Source: Membranihabitans marinus
Lineage (GTDB): Bacteria > Bacteroidota > Bacteroidia > Chitinophagales > Saprospiraceae
Assembly (NCBI RefSeq): GCF_019802045.1
Contig: NZ_JAHVHU010000005.1
Location: 248,001-312,000, forward strand
Length of the DNA stretch: 64,000 nucleotides
Direction of reading: 5' to 3'
Under the pieces are notes generated by a model. It was not told the DNA's origin. It made no database searches and worked only from the letters and a program-made list of their open reading frames with translations. Of this stretch, positions 1 to 9,271 are shown in pieces. Position 1 is the first letter of the stretch. Each line of letters opens with the position of its first letter. The position numbers and the translations under genes are program-made.

Positions 1-308
1 AGCTCTTAAAAACCATCCAACCCCACTATTTGATTTTCAAACCATCCCTAATCGGAGGGATCGTCGAAACAGACCAATATATCGCACTGTGTAAAAAACA
101 AAAGACGGGCTGGTGGATCACCTCCGCGCTGGAATCCAATGTCGGTTTGAACATTTTGGCTCAATATTGTTATTCTTTAGGGGTCGATCAAGTCCAGGGA
201 TTGGGAACAGGAAAGCTTTTCACAAACAATATCAAATCTCCCCTCCGGGAAGAGAAGGGCTTGGTTTTAGCGAACCCGAATGGCACATGGGCGGAGTTAC
301 CAAGCTAG
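1..308 (+). CDS. menC: o-Succinylbenzoate synthase, C-terminal part
   Basis: This is the 3' end of a gene that enters from the left; the frame is open from base 3 with no start in the window. The visible ~102 residues carry the enolase-superfamily OSBS signature: a KPSLIGG strand containing the second catalytic Lys, then ALESNVGLN and the QGLGTGKLF segment near the C-terminus. OSBS dehydrates SHCHC to o-succinylbenzoate in menaquinone synthesis in the cytoplasm. The TTG at 30 is internal and not a real start. menE begins 24 bp downstream, so the gene is the first visible member of the men cluster. Identification is firm, although only about a quarter to a third of the protein is seen. Confidence 0.9.
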   Translation, partial: LLKTIQPHYLIFKPSLIGGIVETDQYIALCKKQKTGWWITSALESNVGLNILAQYCYSLGVDQVQGLGTGKLFTNNIKSPLREEKGLVLANPNGTWAELPS

Positions 309-332
309 TTATTTTATTTTTAAAACAAAATC

Positions 333-1403
333 ATGAAACACGATTTCATTACTTTAAATGGTCAGAAAATAAACGGGAAAGCCTTAGCTGCAGATCCCAA
401 AGCCCTTCGGGTATTTAAACGCAAATGGATGGGAGATCCCGCCATTCCGGAGTTCATAGAAAAGTGGTGGAATAAGAAAAATACTATTGCTGCCTACTCG
501 TCGGGGTCTACAGACATCCCGAAAAGAATAACCCTGGGAAAGGAGTATGCGCTCAAAAGCGCCCGAGCTACGCTGGATATTCTTGGTCTTCAACCCGGAG
601 ACACTGCCTTACTTTCAATGCCGGCGCACTATATTGCCGGTCGGATGATGATCACTAGAGCCATCGAAGGACAGCTCAATTTAATCACCATTGGACCGAC
701 TTCTACCCCACAAATCCCCGAGCTTCCCATAGATGTCGCCGCCTTCACGCCGCACCAGTTTCAAAGTATTCTTGAAAAAGAATCCAAAGACCGCTATTTC
801 AACATCAAAAATATTTTATTGGGTGGCAGTCCTGTTCCCGACGACCTCATCGAACACATCACTGATTTTCCTGGTCATATTTACGAAACGTATGGCATGA
901 CAGAAACCTACAGTCATATTGCCCTCAGACAACTGCACCCGGTCCGGCAAAAGTATTTTGAAGCGGTCGGTTCTACTTCGTTCTCGCTAGATGGTGAGAA
1001 ATTGATCATTCATGCTCCGCACCTCGGCATCAAAAACCTGCATACCAATGATACTGGTGAGCTGGATGGAACTACCCGGTTCCGGTGGTTGGGCAGAGCG
1101 GATCATGTAATTAACAGCGGCGGAATAAAACTCCACCCCGAAACGATCGAAAATAAATTGCACCAGTTCGTTAAAACGCCATTTTTCGTTACCGGCAAAC
1201 CCGACCCCACATACGGCGAAGTGGCCGTATTGGTCATGGAACAACATCCGGACACCGTTCCTGAAAATCAACTCGTGGAAATCATGGACAATATCCTTGA
1301 TAAATATGAAAAACCGAAATCAATCAAATGGGTTGATCGCATCGTACTCACACCCACGGGAAAAACTAACCGTAGAGCGACGATTAAAAAGCACGATATC
1401 TAA
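333..1403 (+). CDS. menE: o-Succinylbenzoate-CoA ligase
   Basis: 356 aa member of the ANL (AMP-binding) superfamily, somewhat shorter than typical MenE because the N-terminal region is compact. The nucleotide-binding P-loop is SSGSTDIPKR at residues 56-65; an ETYGMTETYSH segment matches the A5 motif, and WLGRADHVINSGG followed by a C-terminal PTGKTNR with the catalytic Lys matches the A8 and A10 motifs. It adenylates o-succinylbenzoate and transfers it to CoA, the step after MenC. The ATG at 333 lies 24 bp after menC. The family assignment is certain; the MenE function rests on motifs plus the men neighbours on both sides. Confidence 0.93.
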   Translation: MKHDFITLNGQKINGKALAADPKALRVFKRKWMGDPAIPEFIEKWWNKKNTIAAYSSGSTDIPKRITLGKEYALKSARATLDILGLQPGDTALLSMPAHYIAGRMMITRAIEGQLNLITIGPTSTPQIPELPIDVAAFTPHQFQSILEKESKDRYFNIKNILLGGSPVPDDLIEHITDFPGHIYETYGMTETYSHIALRQLHPVRQKYFEAVGSTSFSLDGEKLIIHAPHLGIKNLHTNDTGELDGTTRFRWLGRADHVINSGGIKLHPETIENKLHQFVKTPFFVTGKPDPTYGEVAVLVMEQHPDTVPENQLVEIMDNILDKYEKPKSIKWVDRIVLTPTGKTNRRATIKKHDI

Positions 1404-1424
1404 AACTAAACCATTCCAACTTCA

Positions 1425-2408
1425 ATGACTGAATCAATCGCTCTTTATTCGCTGCCTGACACGGATCATTTCTATGAAGTCTGTGGTCCGGCGGAACAGA
1501 CGAACCCGGAAAATGTTTTTCAAAAGCGGGGCGTTGTTTTTGCCCCCTTTGAAATTTCAGACCACCCCATTTACCGGATACCAGGCCAACCTGTAAAGAC
1601 GACACTGACCAAATATGAAAATTTTAACTGGCAAAAGAAACACCGGCCCTTACACCAAACCAAGCAGTCGACTTATCAAGATATGTTTCATCGGGCCATC
1701 CAAGGTATTGAAGTCGGTTCGTGCGAAAAAATAGTTCTTTCCACCCGGTCTGCGGATACATCTTCCATTCCTTCGCTGCCAGCTTTTTTGCAACAGCTAA
1801 GGCAGAGTTATCCTTCGGCATTTGTATATTTATTCTACATACCCCATGAGGAGTTGTGGATCGGAGCCAGCCCGGAGCTATTGTTAGACACCAACTACCC
1901 GTTTCAACGCACAGCGGCCTTGGCCGGCACGCGAAAAGGGGCGCCTAAACTTGGGGACTGGCCCGCGAAAGAACGCGAAGAACATCACTACGTCGAACAA
2001 TACGTAGAGAAAGTAATCGAGGGGCAGAAGTTTCGGAAAGAAGGTCCACATCCCGTAAAAGCAGGACCTGTATTTCACTTAAAAACAAATTATTTTATAG
2101 ACATTGAGGGACCTGTAGTCAATCCTTTTCGGCTTCATCCCGGGCCAGCTTTGAGCGGTTATCCGGTGCAAGCCGCCATTCAGAAAATACACGAGATCGA
2201 AGATTCGTCCCGACATTACTATACCGGGTTTTTGGGACCGGTGTGGAATGAAGGGAACAGCCGGCTGTTCATCAACCTGCGTTGTCTGGAAATGTTGCGC
2301 GACGGACAGTTGCTATATGCAGGCGGAGGCCTGACCATCGATTCAGATGCCACTGCGGAATGGACCGAAATTCAGGATAAATTGGGTACATTACGCTCCA
2401 AATTCTAA
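1425..2408 (+). CDS. menF: Isochorismate synthase
   Basis: 327 aa chorismate-binding enzyme (MST family). The C-terminal catalytic half is complete: LAGTRKG, the AKEREEHHYV helix, EIEDSSRHYYTGFLGP and a final YAGGGLTIDSDATAEW with the Mg-binding acidic residues. The protein is shorter at the N-terminus than enterobacterial MenF, as is usual in Bacteroidota. It converts chorismate to isochorismate, the entry step of menaquinone synthesis and the source of the MenD substrate. It lies 21 bp after menE and 17 bp before menD, so the genes are presumably co-transcribed. A salicylate or siderophore isochorismate synthase is unlikely in this context. Confidence 0.92.
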   Translation: MTESIALYSLPDTDHFYEVCGPAEQTNPENVFQKRGVVFAPFEISDHPIYRIPGQPVKTTLTKYENFNWQKKHRPLHQTKQSTYQDMFHRAIQGIEVGSCEKIVLSTRSADTSSIPSLPAFLQQLRQSYPSAFVYLFYIPHEELWIGASPELLLDTNYPFQRTAALAGTRKGAPKLGDWPAKEREEHHYVEQYVEKVIEGQKFRKEGPHPVKAGPVFHLKTNYFIDIEGPVVNPFRLHPGPALSGYPVQAAIQKIHEIEDSSRHYYTGFLGPVWNEGNSRLFINLRCLEMLRDGQLLYAGGGLTIDSDATAEWTEIQDKLGTLRSKF

Positions 2409-2425
2409 AACGACTCGTAAACAGA

Positions 2426-4144
2426 ATGATTTCAAATAAAGAAGTAGTACAACGGTTGCTTGAAATCTTTTCACACAAAGGAATTGAGCAGGTGATCGTG
2501 AGTCCCGGATCCAGAAATGCACCGCTTGTTCAGACCTTTAAAGGAATGGGAAATTTTGAGATGTATTCGGTGCCGGACGAAAGGACAGCTGGTTTCCTGG
2601 CCCTGGGTATGGCAATGAGATTGCGACGACCGGTCGTTCTAACCTGCACTTCCGGTTCTGCTTTGTTGAATTATGGACCCGCCATCGCCGAAGCTTACTA
2701 CCAGAACATTCCATTGATCGTTCTTTCTGCCGATCGTCCGGCCTACCTGATCGACCAGGGCCATGGTCAGTCAATACGGCAAAACGAGGTATTCCGGAAT
2801 TATATAAAAGCCTCTCTGGACATCGAGGAAACATCCAGCCGGGAAGCCTGGTATTTTGATTCAAAAATCAACGAGGTATTAGCTCATACCAGCGGGGAAG
2901 ATGAAGGGCCTGTTCACATCAATCTGCACTTGGAAGAACCGTTGTATGAGTTTGTAAAGGCAAAACCGGCCCGTGCCAGGACCATCAATTATCCCATTTT
3001 TGAAAAATCTCTGCAAACGGGTACGATGACCCGGTTAAGAAAAGTGTGGACGGACAGTCAGAAGGTGATGATTCTAGTCGGTCAGCACCCGCCCAGGCAC
3101 CGGCTCAATGCCTGGTTGAAGCATATGTCTACTCAAAAAAACATAGTTATTTTATCCGAGCATACATCCAATGTAAAGGGCGATTTTTTTCGGGTCAATC
3201 ATATCGACCGCTGCATTTTTCCTCTAAATCAGGCAGAATGGGAAAGGTACCAACCAGACTTGCTCATTACTTTCGGAAAAGAAATCGTTTCTAAGAAAAT
3301 AAAAAATGTATTGCTCCGCTCCACGGGCTTTGATCACTGGCACGTCGGAAAAAATGTAGATCACAGAGATACTTTCGGTGCTTTGACAGAGATCCTACGC
3401 ATTCCACCCGATCGGTTTTTGGAAGGCATCCGGGAGTTTGGCACCAAAAAGCCTGATTATCAAAACATTTGGAAAATGCGGGTTGAAAACGCAGAGAATA
3501 TTCACCGACATTATATTGCCGGCGCCCAATGGTCAGACCTCAAAGCCTGGCATTTTCTATCCAGACATGTGCCCACGCCATTGGTATTTCATCTTGGAAA
3601 CAGCGCTACAGTCCGATATAGTTTGTTGTTTGATTTACCACAGGAAATTGATTTTTACAGCAATCGCGGTGTCAGCGGTATTGAAGGATGTACGAGTACC
3701 AGTCTGGGGTTTGCATTGCAAGAAAATGAGGTTCCGGTATGGTTGGTCTGTGGTGACCTCACCTTCCTCTATGACCTCAATGCTTTTTGGCAAACCCCGA
3801 TCCCAAAATCCTATAAGATTATCGTCCTCAACAATCGGGGAGGTGGAATTTTCCGGTTTATAGAGGGGCCTTTGCAATCCAGTGTAGCCGATCCCTTCCT
3901 GGAAACCCCACACCAAGAAAGCGTGTTAACAGCGATCAGGAATCCTGAAATTGAGTGCTTTTCTGTGAACAACTACACCGAACTTCAGGAAATTTTTCCG
4001 AAATTTGCGAAAACACCCCGGATGGCTGTTTTGGAAATTAACACGCCCAGGATGCAGAATGATCAAATTCTGAAAGCGTATTTTGAAAAATTAAAAACCA
4101 AGCATGAGAACCCAGACCTGGAAAAAGACTCATCAGCCCAGTAA
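2426..4144 (+). CDS. menD: SEPHCHC synthase (MenD)
   Basis: 572 aa thiamine-diphosphate enzyme of full family length. It joins isochorismate and 2-oxoglutarate to give 2-succinyl-5-enolpyruvyl-6-hydroxy-3-cyclohexene-1-carboxylate. The N-terminal pyrimidine domain has SPGSRNAPL at residues 26-34 and the catalytic Glu in VPDERTAGF (E52). The C-terminal PP domain has the metal-binding stretch GDLTFLYDLNAF followed by LNNRGGGIF. It stands between menF and menA. The last ~20 residues are polar and look dispensable. Confidence 0.95.
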   Translation: MISNKEVVQRLLEIFSHKGIEQVIVSPGSRNAPLVQTFKGMGNFEMYSVPDERTAGFLALGMAMRLRRPVVLTCTSGSALLNYGPAIAEAYYQNIPLIVLSADRPAYLIDQGHGQSIRQNEVFRNYIKASLDIEETSSREAWYFDSKINEVLAHTSGEDEGPVHINLHLEEPLYEFVKAKPARARTINYPIFEKSLQTGTMTRLRKVWTDSQKVMILVGQHPPRHRLNAWLKHMSTQKNIVILSEHTSNVKGDFFRVNHIDRCIFPLNQAEWERYQPDLLITFGKEIVSKKIKNVLLRSTGFDHWHVGKNVDHRDTFGALTEILRIPPDRFLEGIREFGTKKPDYQNIWKMRVENAENIHRHYIAGAQWSDLKAWHFLSRHVPTPLVFHLGNSATVRYSLLFDLPQEIDFYSNRGVSGIEGCTSTSLGFALQENEVPVWLVCGDLTFLYDLNAFWQTPIPKSYKIIVLNNRGGGIFRFIEGPLQSSVADPFLETPHQESVLTAIRNPEIECFSVNNYTELQEIFPKFAKTPRMAVLEINTPRMQNDQILKAYFEKLKTKHENPDLEKDSSAQ

Positions 4145-4147
4145 TAA

Positions 4148-4202
4148 GGTATGCACCTCTAAAGTTCATACCATGGATCTATACGTAAATTGGTCATTAT
4201 GA
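4148..4202 (+). promoter_or_regulatory. Hairpin and 9-codon mini-ORF before menA
   Basis: Directly visible: a 6-bp inverted repeat, GGTATG (4148-4153) with CATACC (4167-4172), followed by ATG at 4173 opening a nine-codon frame (MDLYVNWSL). Its TGA stop (4200-4202) overlaps the menA ATG (4199-4201) in an ATGA arrangement. This geometry would allow translational coupling of menA to the mini-ORF. That it is translated is inference; a frame this short can arise by chance. Confidence 0.3.
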
Positions 4203-5095
4203 GCACGTGGAATGCCTGGGTCCACGCAGCACGCTTGAGAACCTTACCTTTGGCCTTGTCCTGTGTTCTCATGGGCGGATTTCTGGCTTATGCTGATGGC
4301 CGCGTTGATGGCATAGCTTTTATGCTAGCGATCGTTACCACGGTGCTGCTACAGGTGTTATCGAACTTTGCCAATGACTATGGAGACTACGCTTCGGGGG
4401 TGGACCTTTCAGGACGAGTAGGACCGGTACGGGCCTTACAGGGAGGCCACCTCACGATGTCGCAAATGAGAAGTGCTCTATTCACCACTTCTCTGTTGGC
4501 TTTCATAAGCGGTCTGAGTCTGCTTCTCGTAGCTGATATACCCACCGGCGGACTAATCACATTATTAATGGTAGGGCTGCTCGCTATCATAGCAGCCATT
4601 ACCTACACGATCGGAAAGCGCCCCTATGGCTATATTGGATTGGGCGATCTTTCTGTGTTTATTTTTTTTGGCTTGGCTGGGGTTTTGGGTTCACATTACG
4701 TGATCAACGGCACCTTTGACGCTCAAAACATACTCTTGGCAGCCAGTTGCGGCTTTTTCTCGGTGGGGGTTTTGAATCTTAATAATATTCGGGATCTGGA
4801 AGCAGACAAGGTTCATCATAAAAACACCCTACCGGTGTGGCTTGGAAGAAAAAAAGCGGTGATTTATCACATTGTTCTGTTGACATCCGGCTGGATGACC
4901 GCGCTGGGGTACCATTTTTTAAATTACACCTCCTGGCACCAGTTTATCTTTGTATTGGCCTTGCCGTTTTTCGTATTCAATGTCCAACGGTTGATCAGTC
5001 AAAAACAGGATTCTATTGATCCGCTTTTAAAACAACTTGCTTTATCCACCTTGTTGTTTGTTCTCCTCCATGGCCTGGGGTGGGTCATCGCATAG
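4199..5095 (+). CDS. menA: 1,4-Dihydroxy-2-naphthoate polyprenyltransferase
   Basis: 298 aa integral membrane UbiA-family prenyltransferase. It attaches the polyprenyl side chain to DHNA in the inner membrane. The first Asp-rich motif is in NFANDYGDYASG and the second is NLNNIRDLEADK; about eight or nine hydrophobic helices follow the expected spacing. The ATG at 4199 is preferred over the TTG at 4190 because MSTWNAWVHAARLRTLP is the usual MenA N-terminus. It is the last men gene here; menB is not in the window and may lie upstream of menC or elsewhere. Confidence 0.93.
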   Translation: MSTWNAWVHAARLRTLPLALSCVLMGGFLAYADGRVDGIAFMLAIVTTVLLQVLSNFANDYGDYASGVDLSGRVGPVRALQGGHLTMSQMRSALFTTSLLAFISGLSLLLVADIPTGGLITLLMVGLLAIIAAITYTIGKRPYGYIGLGDLSVFIFFGLAGVLGSHYVINGTFDAQNILLAASCGFFSVGVLNLNNIRDLEADKVHHKNTLPVWLGRKKAVIYHIVLLTSGWMTALGYHFLNYTSWHQFIFVLALPFFVFNVQRLISQKQDSIDPLLKQLALSTLLFVLLHGLGWVIA

Positions 5096-5277
5096 GGGGT
5101 GTGTTGCAGCCAGATCCATTATAGGGAACAATGCTCCAAACAGAAGCCGCTGGTAAAAAACAGAAGAGGGAGCCATTTATTTCAAAAAACCATGTATCTT
5201 TCTATGATTATTGTATTGACAACGTCGGCCCTATTATTCTACACACGTCCAATACCAAAATTATTCGAAACTATTCG

Positions 5278-8200
5278 ATGAACAGATTGATTCGTCTGAT
5301 CGTTATCCTCGTATATATTTTGATTGCTGAGGGAACCCTTTATGGACAGATCGACCCCATGCCTTCCTATGATTTATTTTATCCGGAGTATGGTACGTAC
5401 CGACACGAAAAAGAACTTTACTCCTACAACCTGATCGACTACATGTTTGTGGACAGGGACCGGAAACTCTGGCTGTCCTCAGTACATGATCTCAAGCGAT
5501 CAAATGGATATCAATTTTTCAACATCTCTCAAATCCTCGACAAGGAAAACCACCTCAAAGGACACATCATCGACGGTCAAAGATGGAATGATTCCACACA
5601 TTATATCATCGAACAAAACGCCAACGAGGGTCTCCTTTCGCATGCGCTTTCTACGACTCCCCCCATCCATATCGCAGAACAGGATAGTGCAAAATCTAAA
5701 ACACAAAAATTACTTTTTTACGATGTCCGGTTTAATGAATACGCCTACGAAGTTTGGACCGATTCACTTCAAAACTTGCTCCTGAAGATCGTCGGATCCA
5801 CAGGGAAGCTTCTTCGAGACATAACCATTCCTCCACTGGATGGCCAACTGACCGCCTTTTGTGTCGCCAAGGACAGAGTCTGGTTTTTGATCGATCACAG
5901 AAAAATAATAACCTTTCTGATCACCGACCAGAATCAACTAACGGATCCGGTTAAGATCGGATCATCAGGAACTATTAGTACCTTTTACACGGATCAGTTT
6001 GAGAATATATGGGTCACCAAGAGGAACGGAATCTACCAAATCAGAATTTACAAATCCCAATATTATCTTGCTCTTATCAAACCGCTCAAAGATATCAGCA
6101 AAGTTTTCGAAGACGACCATGGTAATTTAATCTTTACCGCAACTTCCTTTCCCGACATCACTGAAGCGGCATATTTATATGTCAGAGAGGGCGGCCGCTG
6201 GATCACCATGGAGTCCCTGATCAGCCAGAATCATGATCTTCATTATTTTGCCGGTCAGGATTTTCACAAAGAAATTTTCTTGTCCGCAAAAAACAATCTC
6301 TCCACGCTACGTTTTACTGAGAATTCGATCAGCAACGAAATCTTCGATCGACAAACCGAAGAAAGTCGCTGGAACTTTATCTCCAGAGGCCTATTCAAAA
6401 CGGATTCCCTATTCTACGTATTGGTTGCTAATCAAGGGTTGTGGTCCAAGAATATGAATACGGATGAAGAAAAATTGACCACGTTTCAACATCCGGAATC
6501 TGGAAAGACCTTGGATTTTGATTGCCTCCGAACGATTGAAACCGATGCCGACGGCAGGCTTTGGTTTTCGATCTGTAATGATCAGGAAGGTAGTCAAGAA
6601 AGCTTTCTCATAAGATATGACCCGGTAACGACCATGTCGAAGGTCATTCCTTACCCTCATCTTATTTCAGCACTTCAGATGGGGCAAGGGTCCCTTTTAT
6701 GGATTGCTTCGGAAAATGAAGATGGGAAAGTAATGCTATCCAGGTTCAACACCAATACTACCACGGTCTCAGCACCCCTTAATATAATCCCAAACATCAG
6801 CACCATCAATGATCTATTTTTACTGGAACCGGATTCTATGTTCTTGGCTACAAATGACGGTCTATATAAATATGCCATTGAAAGTGCGGAAACAAAATTA
6901 ATTCTGTTGCGGCCCAATACCCACAATCAGACCACCATATTTTCCATATTCTTTTACGACAACAAGTATTTTTTAGCGAGCCGTGATGGCCTCTTTATAT
7001 ATGACCCGGCCTCGGGCTTGGTCGATCATTTTACCATGGAAAATGGACTCAGGAATAATATCGTGACCGCAGTATTCAGAGAAAAGGCGAACAAGTACTG
7101 GTTAAGTACTTTTTTTGGATTATCCGTTCTCAACCTCAACGAAAATCTGATTTTGAATTATTCCACTCTTGACGGCTTACCAAACAATGAGTTCAATCTT
7201 TATGCATACCACGAAGATCCCTCCGGGTATTACCTGGGGTACCCCAATGGAGTGCTTCAACTTGATCTGAGAGATTCTATGAAGGGTTATTTCGCTGATT
7301 TTGACCTGGATCACGCATTAACTTATTCAAGAAAAAATGAAAAAGCCACTATTTTGTTCCCTGAGAATAATCACCTGGACATATCCCCTGAAGTCACTTA
7401 TTTCAAACTCTTCCCATCATCCTTCGCCGGATATTTTATTGATTATTTCAATTTCAAATTGATCAACACGACACTTAAAGACACCGTATTGTTCTCTGCG
7501 GTAGACGGAGTCATCCAATCTAATCTGAAAGCCGGCACCTATCACTTCAAGCTTTCGAGCTACGACCGCTATGGCAACAATATTAACAATGAAAAACAAT
7601 TCAGTATTACCGTCCACGAACATTTCTACCAAACAATCTGGTTCAGAATCCTAATTCTATTGCTTGCCAATATCATTATCGGAACGATGATATATGGATG
7701 GCTTCGCTTTAGAAATAGAAAGAAAAGAAAAGAGAAAGACCTGGAAAAACGATTGTCCGAGTTGGAACTTCAGGTTTTGCAAACCCAGCTCAATCCACAT
7801 TTTATATTTAATACCATCAGCGCGATCCAATACTATATTCAAGATCATGATGAAGATCACGCCGATCAATATCTCACTTCGTTCAGCCGATTGATGCGAT
7901 CCTATCTCGATTCGTCAAAAAGCAGTTACATTACCTTAAACACTGAAATCAACTTACTTAAAAACTATCTGGACCTTGAAATCATGGTCGCCGACGACCG
8001 AATCAAATCCCATTTCGAAATTGATCCCGACATAGATTTGGTGAATGTTGTCATACCGACGATGATGCTTCAGCCTTTCGTAGAGAATGCCATACAACAC
8101 GGCTTATTTCATAAAAAGGGAAATGGAAACATTACTCTGAGATTTATCAAAGTGGCCGAAGATATGCTTCTTTGCGAAATCGAAGATGACGGTATAGGCA

Positions 8201-8424
8201 GACGTAAGGCTGAAATGATTAACCGACAGAAGCCGCAAAAACCCACTTCAAGAGCATTGCAAATCATCAACGAAAAGCTGGAGGTTCTCAAAGAATCCCG
8301 CGGTATGAAAATCGAAATAAATATCATAGACAAGTATCAGAATGGGACGGCCAAGGGTACTTTGGTTCAAATAAAAATTCCGTTTCTATTGAAAAAGAGT
8401 CACATGAATCTGGTTCAGTCCTAA
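5278..8424 (+). CDS. Sensor histidine kinase with periplasmic propeller domain
   Basis: 1048 aa. The ATG at 5278 gives a clean signal peptide (MNRLIRLIVILVYILIAEG, cut near YGQ); an in-frame start at 5131 would bury it. The large extracytoplasmic part (~25-780) has repeated LWLSS/KYWLST-type blades of the reg_prop beta-propeller, ending in a Y_Y_Y-like Ig fold. A single membrane helix lies near 788-811, followed by a charged linker and a LytS/YehU-type kinase: NPHFIFN with phospho-acceptor His841, and a HATPase with PFVENAIQHG (~932-942) and EDDGIGR. No LytTR response regulator or other regulator is adjacent, so its partner and signal are unknown. Not a classical hybrid: no receiver or HTH domain. 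Confidence 0.88.
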   Translation: MNRLIRLIVILVYILIAEGTLYGQIDPMPSYDLFYPEYGTYRHEKELYSYNLIDYMFVDRDRKLWLSSVHDLKRSNGYQFFNISQILDKENHLKGHIIDGQRWNDSTHYIIEQNANEGLLSHALSTTPPIHIAEQDSAKSKTQKLLFYDVRFNEYAYEVWTDSLQNLLLKIVGSTGKLLRDITIPPLDGQLTAFCVAKDRVWFLIDHRKIITFLITDQNQLTDPVKIGSSGTISTFYTDQFENIWVTKRNGIYQIRIYKSQYYLALIKPLKDISKVFEDDHGNLIFTATSFPDITEAAYLYVREGGRWITMESLISQNHDLHYFAGQDFHKEIFLSAKNNLSTLRFTENSISNEIFDRQTEESRWNFISRGLFKTDSLFYVLVANQGLWSKNMNTDEEKLTTFQHPESGKTLDFDCLRTIETDADGRLWFSICNDQEGSQESFLIRYDPVTTMSKVIPYPHLISALQMGQGSLLWIASENEDGKVMLSRFNTNTTTVSAPLNIIPNISTINDLFLLEPDSMFLATNDGLYKYAIESAETKLILLRPNTHNQTTIFSIFFYDNKYFLASRDGLFIYDPASGLVDHFTMENGLRNNIVTAVFREKANKYWLSTFFGLSVLNLNENLILNYSTLDGLPNNEFNLYAYHEDPSGYYLGYPNGVLQLDLRDSMKGYFADFDLDHALTYSRKNEKATILFPENNHLDISPEVTYFKLFPSSFAGYFIDYFNFKLINTTLKDTVLFSAVDGVIQSNLKAGTYHFKLSSYDRYGNNINNEKQFSITVHEHFYQTIWFRILILLLANIIIGTMIYGWLRFRNRKKRKEKDLEKRLSELELQVLQTQLNPHFIFNTISAIQYYIQDHDEDHADQYLTSFSRLMRSYLDSSKSSYITLNTEINLLKNYLDLEIMVADDRIKSHFEIDPDIDLVNVVIPTMMLQPFVENAIQHGLFHKKGNGNITLRFIKVAEDMLLCEIEDDGIGRRKAEMINRQKPQKPTSRALQIINEKLEVLKESRGMKIEINIIDKYQNGTAKGTLVQIKIPFLLKKSHMNLVQS

Positions 8425-8482
8425 GAATTTGCATGCTAAACACTCCACAAAGTGCCTCGTCGTAGCATATCTACACATCCGT

Positions 8483-9271
8483 TTACCAGCTTCCACCGGC
8501 ACCGCCACCGCCAAAGCCACCGCCGCCAAAGCCACCAAACCCGCCACCGCCGGAGAATCCTCCACCACCACTGCCACCAAATCCACCCCCTCCAATAATA
8601 ATGGGTCCGCCCCAACCTCTGCGGTTAATGTGGCCACCGCCCCCGCCACCTTGTCGAAAGGCATTCAAGATGATAATAATTATCACCATAAGTAAAATGA
8701 TCGAACCAACCGGAATCCCATCATTTTCTTTTCGTAGTTCTTCAGCATCAAATACTCCAGACAATATTTCGGAAATAATACGACTTCCCTCTTTAAATCC
8801 CTGATAATAATCACCCTTGCGAAAATAAGGGATCATATACTGATCGATAATCCGGCGCGCTTCCACATCGGTGATGTACCCCTCGATCCCCCAGCCAGTA
8901 GCGATGAAAACTTTACGATCTTGTTCAGACAAAGTGATCACGATACCATTATCTTTTCCACCCTGTCCGACGCCCCATTTATCTCCTAGTTCATAGCTAA
9001 ATTCAGAAATATCATAATTGCCCAGCTGACGCACCGTCACCACCAAAATCTGCGTTGACGTGGTATCATCATATCCGACCAACTGCCGTTCCAGACTTTG
9101 TTCTTCAGCGGGTGATAATACATTGGCATAATCATTGACCAACCTCGGTGGATTGGGAGGGTCCGGAATTTGGGCCCGAACCGCAGATAGAGACATTACC
9201 AAAAGACACCACAATGCAAGCACCGACTTAAGCAGTCTTTGAACACCAGATCTGTCGCCGCTAATCTTCAT
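8483..9271 (-). CDS. TPM-domain protein with glycine-rich tail
   Basis: 262 aa from the ATG at 9271. A signal peptide ends at VRAQ, a TPM domain follows (LVNDYANVLSPAEEQSLE ... GWGIEGYITD), then a membrane helix (IILLMVIIIIIL), and the last ~60 residues are Gly/Phe-rich. This is the YgcG architecture: an exported, membrane-anchored domain of unclear function (TPM homologues include phosphatases and photosystem repair factors). The start overlaps the end of the upstream TPM gene by 11 bp, indicating an operon lemA-TPM-TPM. The longer frame from 9346 overlaps that gene further and is less likely. Confidence 0.82.
   Translation of the reverse strand: MKISGDRSGVQRLLKSVLALWCLLVMSLSAVRAQIPDPPNPPRLVNDYANVLSPAEEQSLERQLVGYDDTTSTQILVVTVRQLGNYDISEFSYELGDKWGVGQGGKDNGIVITLSEQDRKVFIATGWGIEGYITDVEARRIIDQYMIPYFRKGDYYQGFKEGSRIISEILSGVFDAEELRKENDGIPVGSIILLMVIIIIILNAFRQGGGGGGHINRRGWGGPIIIGGGGFGGSGGGGFSGGGGFGGFGGGGFGGGGAGGSW

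Noticed and set aside
8483-8660. GC-rich repetitive tract
   Set aside because: It is the glycine-rich coding tail of the TPM protein, common in this family, not a separate DNA repeat.
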